Assembly: GCA_004555855.1 (NCBI GenBank)
Contig: SFJQ01000087.1
Span: 1 to 6,585, forward strand
From: [Eubacterium] saphenum
Lineage (GTDB): Bacteria > Bacillota > Clostridia > Oscillospirales > Ruminococcaceae
Length of the DNA: 6,585 nt
Reading direction: 5' to 3'
Under the pieces are notes generated by a model. It saw nothing but the letters and a program-made list of their open reading frames with translations, was not told the origin of the DNA and did no database searches. Position 1 is the first letter of the stretch. Each line of letters begins with the position of its first letter. Shown piece by piece: positions 1 through 5,929 of the stretch. The translations under genes were made by a program, and so were the position numbers.

Positions 1-535
1 CATCATTATGGAAAATACCGGCAACGATACCATAAAAGTCGCAGGTCTCTGTGCGCTGAACGAAGGTACAATAAAGAACTGCTATAATACGCAGGACTTA
101 ACAGGCTCGGGTAATATAAGCATGAGCGGTATATGCTATGTGAACTACGGAAATATTCATTATTGCTATAATGACGCAAATATTTACGGCGGAATTGAAA
201 ATGATCCCTTTTATGGACTCGGCTCCGCCGGCAGCGACCAAATACATGATTGCTACTATAATATTGACAAAAATGTCTATCAGTATGCTAACTTTTGCGT
301 AAAGAAATCCACCATTGAGTTTATGAACGGCGAGGTTGCATTTCTGCTTCGTCAGGCTACGGGCGACAAACGCTGGAAGCAGAAAATCGGCACTCACGAC
401 CAACCGTATCTGGGCGATGATGACACCACCGACCTTGTATTCAAGGGCGGACCTTCCGGTTATCACAACCATCCGGACGGCAGCATGAACTGTGGGCTTT
501 GCTCGGACAGCGACCCTCAGCCGCCAGCACTTGTA
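1..535 (+). repeat. R0: C-terminal part of an upstream composite GLUG repeat
   Basis: Encodes residues 1-176. Three rung-like segments are visible, each ending in a motif such as IKNCYN, IHYCYN or IHDCYYN. They are followed by the tail shared by all copies: a GEVAFLL stretch, a W-x-QK-x-G motif, then YHNH at residue 152 and CGLC at 162-165. It matches the second half of R1-R3 and lacks their first half, so at least one more repeat head lies upstream of the window. Confidence 0.75.
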
Positions 536-3500
536 GATGGCGTTTATCAGGTTGGAACAAAGGCGGAGCTGTACTGGATTGCAAATTTCGGCACAAACGC
601 AAAATGCGTTCTGATAAATGACATTGCTTTTTCCAATTCCGATATCTGGATTCCGATAGGTTCTTCGTCAAAGAACTTCTCGGGTACATTTGACGGACAG
701 GGCTATACTATCAGCGGGCTGAATGTATCCGGTTCTTCCGATAACATCGGTCTTTTCGGAGTTATCGGCTCAAGCGGCAAGGTGATGAATTTAGGCATCG
801 AGAACTGCTCTTTCGCAGGCAACAATAATGTCGGCTCGATTGCAGGTCAGAACAAGGGCACAATTTCCGGCTGCTTCGGCTATAACAATACAATCAGCGC
901 AACGAACGGAGCGGGCGGCATTTCCGCGACAAACAGCGGCACTGTTGACCACAGCTTCTATTATGGCGATGTTGACGGCGCTGCCGACAGTACGCTTTCG
1001 CTGACAGCTGAACAGCTTGCAAGCGGCTATGCGGCTTATAATCTCAATTCCGACAAGTTTGTTCCTGTTTGGGGTCAGACTTTGCCGGGTGGCGTAAAGC
1101 CCGTTCGCATAAACAGCACCAACAGGGTTTACTATGGAAGCACATATCACAATCACGCCGCAGACCTCACACATTGCGATGACTGTAATATGGATATTCC
1201 CGAAAAGCCTCCCGTTTCCGATGGGGTGTATCAGATTTCACTCGCAAAGCATTTGTACTGGTTTGCGGATTATGTAGCTAAGGGTAACACAGACGCAAAG
1301 GCTGTTCTTTTGAACGATATTACTGTAAATTCGGGCGTTTTGGATAGCGGCGCTCTGAACAGCACTGCTGTCGGTATATTCTCGCGCTGGACGCCTATCG
1401 GTACAGACAGTAATCCTTTCAAGGGCAGCTTTGACGGAAACGGTCATTACATCAAGGGCTTGTATCTGTCCGAGCCGTCGGAAATGTACGGCGGTTTGTT
1501 CGGTGTAATCGGCAGCGGCGGCAAGGTTTCAAATGTCGGTGTTCTTGATAGTTATATCAACGCAACACAAGCAGGCGGTATCGCTGCAAAGAATGACGGT
1601 AAAATCAGCGGCTGCTTCAGTATGGCAAATGTAAGCGGAACAACCTACGGCGGTATCGCGGGAAGCGGCACGACCGGAGTAACATACAGCGCGTTTCTTA
1701 CCGACAGGGTTTCGGGCGCTCCTGCCGACAGCACAATCGGCAAAGACATCAGCGCCTTTGCAAGCGGCGAGGTTACATATCTGCTCAACGGCAATCAGAC
1801 AACGCTTGTATGGGGACAGAAGCTTGGCGTTGACGGAGATGCTATTCCCGTAGAAAAAACCGAGGAAAATGTGGTATATTTTGCACAGGGGCAGTATCAC
1901 AATCACACCGCCGAAGAATGTACAATCTGCACCAAGAAGCCCGAAAGTATCGATGGCGTATATCAGATATCAAACGAACGCGAGCTGCGTTGGTTCAGCG
2001 AATATGTAAACAATGGCGCTGTCCGTATAAAAGGCGTTCTGACAGAAGATATCGTCATTCCCGACGGCATAATTTTTGAGCCAATCGGAGATTTAAGGGA
2101 TCCATACGAGGGATACTTTGACGGTCAGGGTCATACCGTCAGCAATCTTCGGTTTACCGATTCCGGAAAGGACTATGTAGGTCTGTTCGGCATTGTTTAT
2201 TCCGGAGGAGATATCAGAAATGTCGGCATCATCAATTCAACCTTTACCGGCAACGACTATGTCGGCAGTATTGCAAGCTATTGCTCCGGCAGGATAAGCG
2301 GCTGCTTCAGCACGGCAGCGGTAAGCGGCAACACCAATGTCGGCGGACTTGTCGGCAAAATCGATGTAACATTTGGCTCGGTGACAAACAGCTATTATCT
2401 CGGCAGCAATGTTACCGGCGCAAGCGACGCGGGATTTGCCGCTGAAAGCGCTGATTTCACATCGGGCAAGGTCGCCTATAATCTTAACGGAAACCAGTCA
2501 ACGCTTGTATGGGGACAGAAGCTCAGCGGCGCTGATAAAGACGATTTGCCCGTGAAAAAAACCGGCTCAAATGGGGTTTATTTCGCGCAGGACATTTACC
2601 ATAACCACAGCGGCGAATTCTGCGATTTGTGCAATTTGGTTCTGCCTTCCGAGCCGCCGATAAACTCAGAAGGATACTATCAGATAAGCAATCAGAGCCA
2701 TCTGTTATGGTTAGCAGAATGTGTAAACAGCGGCAGACTCACAGATGTCTGCGCGATTCTTATGAACGATATTTCGATGGAAAACATCGTTATGGCTTCT
2801 ATCGGCACGGAAACTAACCCATTCTGCGGCAGCTTCAACGGCGACGGCTATACGATAAGCGGGCTGAATTTCACCAACGAAAGCGCAGACAATGTCGGCT
2901 TTTTCGGTTATTCAAGCGGCGGCAAAATCGAAAAGCTTTGCATAGCAGATTCCACCTTCAAGGGCAAGCAGTACGTCGGCGCAATCTGCGGCTACAACGG
3001 CGGCACGACAATCTCGGAGTGCTTGGTTAAAGCTGATGTCACCGCTACAAAATACAGCGGCGGTATCTGCGGCTATAACGGCGGTACAATCAAGGACTGC
3101 ATTCACGTCGGCGAGGTCAAGGGAGAGCGCGCTGCGGGTATTGTCGGTAAAAACGAGAGCGCCGCAAAGGTTCAGGACTGTATGAATCTCGGCAATGTCA
3201 GCGGCACTTCTTGTGATAATATCTACGGCGATGGCAGAATGATTTCAACGAACGATGTCGAGAACTGCTGTTTCAATTCGGATATTACCACTTGCCAGAG
3301 AGGCTACAACGGCGGTAAGAAAATGCTTGAAATTACAGCAGACACTTTCCTGCCCGGCGACCCGACTGTATGGGAAAAGCAGGCAAATAATTACACAAAT
3401 TACACTCTGTACTACCCGACGCTTAAAAATATCCGGGCAAATGAGCTGAAGGTAAGCTACACTCCTGCGTTAATTATCAAAAACGAAAACACTTTGCCCA

Positions 3501-5746
3501 TTAAGTACGGCGATGAGCTCAAATTCTCCGTTGACAAGGCGCTTAAGATTGACGGAAAATGCTATTCCTCGGGCGAAACATTCGATATGAGAGACCCGAG
3601 CTTGCTTGCGGGCTTAAATCTTGTGATAAAGCACAACGGCAGAACGCTTGACAACAACTACACTTTCCGTTTTGATTTGTCCCCTACGGGAAGCAAGATT
3701 TGGATTAGTATGCTGGGCAAGGATATCGGCTATATCAATATCAGCGGCAGAACGCCCATCTTTGTCATCACGGAAAAAGTCGGTGCAGGAGAAATCACTG
3801 TCGATGTTTCGTTCACCGGTTCAATTCCGTGGATAAAGGGCGCGAAAGGCTCCTGCACAACCACAATCAACAAGGCAGAAGCTCCTGCTGTTACATCGCC
3901 GACAGCTTCGGATATCGGCTACGGCTTGCCGCTCTATTACTCTGAGCTTAGCGAGGGCTGGAGCTGGGTTGAGCCTTTCACAACTCCTTCGGTTTCAAAC
4001 AGCGGTTTTCAGGCTGTCACAAACGAGCCTGTTGATGACGCGAATTATGATTATTCATCGGTTGAAGGTTACAACTCCGCAACTCACCTAATCACAAGAA
4101 CAATTCCTTTGACAGTATCCGAGGCAACACCGACAATAGCTGTAATTCCGAGCGCTTCTACGGCGACTGCGGGAAGCACAATCACGGTTACAGCCACCGT
4201 TTTAAATCCCAACAACAACGCTATGACCGACCTGCCCTCGGCAAGCCTGACCTATAAGATAGGCAACGGAGAGCCAACTCCTGTTGAAAACGGCACTTTT
4301 GATATTCCCGCAGAAACTGCGGAGGGCACAGTTATCACAATCACCGCGACAACTTCCTGCACCGCAGACTATTTCTCGGGAACAGGCACGGCAGTAATAG
4401 TCGTTACCGAATGCACTCACGAAGTAAAAACTCTGATGAATGACAACGGCAGACACTGGTATGGGTGCGAAACGTGCGGCGCCAGAATCAACGCCGAGGA
4501 GCACTCGGGCGGCACGGCAACCTGCACAACAAAGGCTGTCTGCACCGTCTGCAATCAGGAGTACGGCTCGGTTAATGTTGACAATCACAAAAACGCGTCA
4601 AGAAGCTGGTCGTGCAATGCGACAGGTCACTGGCACGAATGCGCGGACTGCCACGCGCCGCTTGATTTGGCCGCACACACTCCGAGCGGAGCGGCCTCGG
4701 CATCATCTGCAAGTATCTGCACAGTCTGCGGATATGTGATTGAGTCGAAAACCGGCTCTGTGGCAACACCTCAGATTTTCCCGAGAGGAAGCACCTTCGC
4801 AGAAACGCAGGAAGTTTTGATAACCTGCCGCACAAGCGATGTGGAAATCTATTACACCACGAACGGCAAAGCTCCGACAATTTCTCCCGAAAACAAATAC
4901 ACGGGTCCGTTCACGGTTTCCGCGACAACTACCGTTAAGGCGATTGCCGTCAAGATTGGAATGGCACAGAGCGACATCGCTTCCGCAAAGTTTACGAAAA
5001 AATCTTCCGGCGGCACAGGTGGAGGCGGCGGAGGCGGAGGATATTATCCCTCCACACCGTCAAGCTCCGAGCCTGTAATTAACGGTTCGGCAAAGAGCTG
5101 GAGCGAAATCGCCGCAGACCTTGCAAAGCTCCCGAGAGGCTCTGAAGTTATAATCGAACTTAACGGAATTACAACTGTTCCTGTTGAGGTTATCAAGGTT
5201 ATCGACGAGCGTGACCTCAAGGTAACTTTTGTAGTTGACAGAGTTAAGAGCTGGAAAACGGACGGAGCAAAGATAGAAAATCCCGTGGAAGCTGACCTTG
5301 CTTTCAACAAGGCTGTTTCGCAAAGCACAAGCGGTTTGCGCGGCGTTGAGGGAATGCGGTTCAGTATAAACGACACGAATATCCCGACAGACCTTGCGCT
5401 CGCGTTCAATGCGGAGAATGCGGGAAAATTCGCAAATCTCTATAAGCTCGTTGACGGGAAGCCTGTTTTCGTGACCTGCGCGAAGCTTGACAAGGACGGA
5501 AGGGTTGTTCTTTCGGGAGTGTTTGAAAAGGGCGAATATGTTGTAATGCTCTGCGAGTTCAGCGACCTTCCCGGCGATATGGACAACGATGGTATCCTGA
5601 ACGCAAAGGACGCGCTGGCGGTACTCAAGGACGCTGTTGGATTGATTAAGGGCAAAAATCCGCTTGCTGCGGATATCAACGGCGACAATGTAGTTAACGC
5701 AAAAGACGCGCTTATGATACTGAAAAAGAGCGTTGGTCGTTTCTGA
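1..5746 (+). CDS. Giant GLUG-repeat, dockerin-terminated surface/secreted protein (5' partial)
   Basis: The reading frame is open from the left edge to TGA at 5744-5746. The Met codon at base 8 is probably internal: the frame is open upstream of it, there is no signal peptide after it, and translation begins in the middle of a repeat. Domains, numbered from that Met: repeat tail R0 (1-176); composite GLUG repeats R1 (177-404), R2 (405-648), R3 (649-887), R4 (888-about 1143); unassigned beta-rich region (1144-1291); MBG-like segment (1292-1371); Ig-like domain (1372-1467); Cys/His cluster (1469-1575); CHB_HEX_C_1-like domain (1582-1665); Gly linker (1668-1678); unknown domain (about 1690-1853); dockerin (1857-1912). 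There is no LPxTG motif, SLH domain or C-terminal membrane helix, so attachment is presumably by dockerin-cohesin pairing (inference). I see no catalytic domain; an adhesin or structural cell-surface/cellulosome-like component is the best guess. An enzyme domain upstream cannot be excluded. Confidence 0.9.
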   Translation, partial: IIMENTGNDTIKVAGLCALNEGTIKNCYNTQDLTGSGNISMSGICYVNYGNIHYCYNDANIYGGIENDPFYGLGSAGSDQIHDCYYNIDKNVYQYANFCVKKSTIEFMNGEVAFLLRQATGDKRWKQKIGTHDQPYLGDDDTTDLVFKGGPSGYHNHPDGSMNCGLCSDSDPQPPALVDGVYQVGTKAELYWIANFGTNAKCVLINDIAFSNSDIWIPIGSSSKNFSGTFDGQGYTISGLNVSGSSDNIGLFGVIGSSGKVMNLGIENCSFAGNNNVGSIAGQNKGTISGCFGYNNTISATNGAGGISATNSGTVDHSFYYGDVDGAADSTLSLTAEQLASGYAAYNLNSDKFVPVWGQTLPGGVKPVRINSTNRVYYGSTYHNHAADLTHCDDCNMDIPEKPPVSDGVYQISLAKHLYWFADYVAKGNTDAKAVLLNDITVNSGVLDSGALNSTAVGIFSRWTPIGTDSNPFKGSFDGNGHYIKGLYLSEPSEMYGGLFGVIGSGGKVSNVGVLDSYINATQAGGIAAKNDGKISGCFSMANVSGTTYGGIAGSGTTGVTYSAFLTDRVSGAPADSTIGKDISAFASGEVTYLLNGNQTTLVWGQKLGVDGDAIPVEKTEENVVYFAQGQYHNHTAEECTICTKKPESIDGVYQISNERELRWFSEYVNNGAVRIKGVLTEDIVIPDGIIFEPIGDLRDPYEGYFDGQGHTVSNLRFTDSGKDYVGLFGIVYSGGDIRNVGIINSTFTGNDYVGSIASYCSGRISGCFSTAAVSGNTNVGGLVGKIDVTFGSVTNSYYLGSNVTGASDAGFAAESADFTSGKVAYNLNGNQSTLVWGQKLSGADKDDLPVKKTGSNGVYFAQDIYHNHSGEFCDLCNLVLPSEPPINSEGYYQISNQSHLLWLAECVNSGRLTDVCAILMNDISMENIVMASIGTETNPFCGSFNGDGYTISGLNFTNESADNVGFFGYSSGGKIEKLCIADSTFKGKQYVGAICGYNGGTTISECLVKADVTATKYSGGICGYNGGTIKDCIHVGEVKGERAAGIVGKNESAAKVQDCMNLGNVSGTSCDNIYGDGRMISTNDVENCCFNSDITTCQRGYNGGKKMLEITADTFLPGDPTVWEKQANNYTNYTLYYPTLKNIRANELKVSYTPALIIKNENTLPIKYGDELKFSVDKALKIDGKCYSSGETFDMRDPSLLAGLNLVIKHNGRTLDNNYTFRFDLSPTGSKIWISMLGKDIGYINISGRTPIFVITEKVGAGEITVDVSFTGSIPWIKGAKGSCTTTINKAEAPAVTSPTASDIGYGLPLYYSELSEGWSWVEPFTTPSVSNSGFQAVTNEPVDDANYDYSSVEGYNSATHLITRTIPLTVSEATPTIAVIPSASTATAGSTITVTATVLNPNNNAMTDLPSASLTYKIGNGEPTPVENGTFDIPAETAEGTVITITATTSCTADYFSGTGTAVIVVTECTHEVKTLMNDNGRHWYGCETCGARINAEEHSGGTATCTTKAVCTVCNQEYGSVNVDNHKNASRSWSCNATGHWHECADCHAPLDLAAHTPSGAASASSASICTVCGYVIESKTGSVATPQIFPRGSTFAETQEVLITCRTSDVEIYYTTNGKAPTISPENKYTGPFTVSATTTVKAIAVKIGMAQSDIASAKFTKKSSGGTGGGGGGGGYYPSTPSSSEPVINGSAKSWSEIAADLAKLPRGSEVIIELNGITTVPVEVIKVIDERDLKVTFVVDRVKSWKTDGAKIENPVEADLAFNKAVSQSTSGLRGVEGMRFSINDTNIPTDLALAFNAENAGKFANLYKLVDGKPVFVTCAKLDKDGRVVLSGVFEKGEYVVMLCEFSDLPGDMDNDGILNAKDALAVLKDAVGLIKGKNPLAADINGDNVVNAKDALMILKKSVGRF
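536..1219 (+). repeat. R1: composite GLUG repeat with HNH-CxxC connector
   Basis: Encodes residues 177-404. Order within the repeat: DGVYQ head; a W-I-A-N segment ending in a VLINDI strand; W-x-PIG (W214) followed by FDGQGYTISGL; GLFG at 248 opening the GLUG rungs; ISGC with Cys289; a tail with SGYAAYNLN and VWGQ; then YHNH at 380 and CDDC at 390-393. GLUG motifs are known from Firmicutes and IgA-peptidase-type surface proteins; function here is inferred as structural or adhesive. Confidence 0.8.
1220..1951 (+). repeat. R2: composite GLUG repeat with HNH-CxxC connector
   Basis: Encodes residues 405-648. It has the same order as R1: DGVYQIS head, W-T-PIG at 461, a SFDGNGHYIKGL strand, GLFG at 496, ISGC with Cys536, a GEVTYLLNGNQ-TLVWGQKLG tail, and a connector with YHNH at 630 and CTIC at 638-641. 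It is longer than R1 because of an insertion before the W-x-PIG motif. Its tail is nearly identical to that of R3. Confidence 0.8.
1800..1824 (+). repeat. 25-bp exact direct repeat, copy 1 (tail of R2)
   Basis: These 25 bases, encoding the TLVWGQKL part of the repeat tail, recur exactly at 2499-2523. The offset of 699 bases is 233 codons, so the two copies are in the same reading frame. This exact match stands out because the surrounding repeat sequence has diverged. Confidence 0.85.
1952..2668 (+). repeat. R3: composite GLUG repeat with HNH-CxxC connector
   Basis: Encodes residues 649-887. DGVYQIS head, EPIG in place of W-x-PIG, a YFDGQGHTVSNL strand, GLFG at 725, ISGC with Cys766, a GKVAYNLNGNQ-TLVWGQKLS tail, and a connector with YHNH at 864 and CDLC at 872-875. 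The aromatic residue before PIG is lost in this copy; otherwise the order matches R1 and R2. Confidence 0.8.
2499..2523 (+). repeat. 25-bp exact direct repeat, copy 2 (tail of R3)
   Basis: Exact copy of bases 1800-1824, in the same frame and at the equivalent place in repeat R3. It marks R2 and R3 as the most closely related pair at the DNA level in this part of the array. Confidence 0.85.
2669..3442 (+). repeat. R4: terminal, divergent GLUG repeat with extra rungs and no HNH-CxxC connector
   Basis: Encodes residues 888 to about 1145. The head reads EGYYQIS, and GFFG (964) replaces GLFG. Three closely spaced rungs follow, with Cys at equivalent positions 1005, 1031 and 1058 (26-27 residues apart), then NCC at 1087-1088. 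The tail keeps only a VWEKQ echo of VWGQK (W1122) and a YYPTLKN stretch that resembles the usual end of GLUG arrays. The connector is missing, which suggests this copy caps the array. The right boundary is approximate. Confidence 0.7.
4412..4735 (+). other. Cys/His-rich domain region with four CxxC knuckles
   Basis: Residues 1469-1576 of the large protein. CxxC pairs occur at 1487/1490, 1512/1515, 1545/1548 and 1571/1574, with further Cys at 1469, 1506 and 1536. Histidines lie at 1483 and 1541 (each in an HW pair a few residues before a CxxC) and at 1499, 1527 and 1557 (after a CxxC). The H-W-x2-C-x2-C arrangement occurs in many Clostridia surface proteins and looks like a zinc-ribbon-like or disulfide-rich module. 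Metal binding is inferred, not shown. Confidence 0.65.
4751..5002 (+). other. Chitobiase/beta-hexosaminidase C-terminal-like domain (CHB_HEX_C_1 type)
   Basis: Residues 1582-1665 of the large protein. The hallmark order is visible: a P-x-I-x-P-x-G start, a strand with EVLITC, EIYYTTNGKAPT, a YTGPF turn, then TTTVKAIAVKIGMAQSDIA. This small beta-sandwich is commonly appended to bacterial surface proteins and glycosidases, and acts as an accessory or spacer domain. The match is by eye but the pattern is distinctive. Confidence 0.75.
5576..5746 (+). other. Type I-like dockerin domain
   Basis: Residues 1857-1912, the extreme C-terminus. There are two calcium-binding F-hand halves. The first is D1857-x-D1859-x-D1861-G ... 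N1865-A-K-D1868-AL, the second D1889-x-N1891-x-D1893-N ... N1897-A-K-D1900-AL, offset by 32 residues. Both carry Ala-Lys at the positions (10-11) that set cohesin recognition in known dockerins, so the two halves are near-symmetric. Dockerins bind cohesins on scaffoldins; the partner is not in this window. Confidence 0.9.
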
Positions 5747-5752
5747 GATTCA

Positions 5753-5788
5753 AACGGGTGTGCAGAAATGTACACCCGTTGACTTTTT
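5753..5788 (+). terminator. Rho-independent terminator of the large gene
   Basis: A 12-bp stem (5753-5764 with 5769-5780, one G-T wobble) closes a GAAA tetraloop and is followed after three bases by five Ts (5784-5788). It starts seven bases after the stop codon. The minus strand has no T-run on the far side, so the signal is directed at the upstream gene only. Confidence 0.9.
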
Positions 5789-5857
5789 CGGGATTTCTCG
5801 GGTTTGCGTATTTTTTCAACAATTTTTGCGATTATTTCGGTACGGCATCAGAAAAAG

Positions 5858-5886
5858 TTGACAATGCCGGAAAAAAGTGATACAAT
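5858..5886 (+). promoter_or_regulatory. Sigma-A type promoter with extended -10, for the gene at 5930
   Basis: A perfect -35 TTGACA (5858-5863), a 17-base spacer, and -10 TACAAT (5881-5886), one base off consensus. It is preceded by TGA (5878-5880), giving an extended -10 TGn. Transcription should start near 5893, leaving a leader of roughly 37 bases. The promoter lies beyond the terminator, so the downstream gene is expressed independently. Confidence 0.85.
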
Positions 5887-5915
5887 GGAATTATCGAAGC
5901 GGAATTTGCACGAAA

Positions 5916-5923
5916 CAGGGGTG
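5916..5923 (+). promoter_or_regulatory. Ribosome binding site deciding a TTG start
   Basis: AGGGGTGA resembles the anti-Shine-Dalgarno target AGGAGGTGA and ends six bases before TTG at 5930. It overlaps the in-frame GTG at 5921, which therefore cannot use it. This favours TTG 5930 as the start. Confidence 0.7.
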
Positions 5924-5929
5924 AAAAAT

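Noticed and set aside
8..10. ATG at base 8 as the true start of the large gene
   Set aside because: The frame is open to the window edge, no ribosome binding site can be seen in the seven bases before it, no signal peptide follows, and the protein would begin in the middle of a GLUG repeat.
461..505. YHNH as an HNH endonuclease active site
   Set aside because: The HNH nuclease fold needs a beta-beta-alpha context with widely spaced His/Asn/His. Here H-N-H is contiguous, repeated four times between structural repeats, and has no such context.
791..1906. Minus-strand open frames of about 125 codons at 791-1174 and 1529-1906 (also 98-472)
   Set aside because: They lie antisense to clear repeat-coding sequence, lie over equivalent positions of successive repeats, show no family likeness and lack start signals. 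They are shadows of the repeated plus-strand gene.
1..3442. The repeat array as a CRISPR or mobile-element repeat
   Set aside because: The repeats are protein-coding, in frame, about 700 bases long and diverged; there are no spacers, terminal inverted repeats or transposase.
4202..5409. Minus- and plus-strand frames inside the Ig-like, Cys/His and C-terminal domains (for example 4202-4588, 4440-4739, 4572-4880, 5044-5409)
   Set aside because: All overlap recognisable domains of the large protein in its own frame, and their translations are Arg/Ser/Cys-rich or low in plausible structure.
5440..5775. Minus-strand frame that runs through the dockerin and into the terminator
   Set aside because: Its start lies within the terminator hairpin, it has no ribosome binding site, and the opposite strand is a textbook dockerin.
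5789..5857. Possible small RNA or riboswitch in the AT-rich intergenic stretch
   Set aside because: It lies before the promoter rather than in the leader, and no stable hairpin or known aptamer pattern was seen beyond the terminator.
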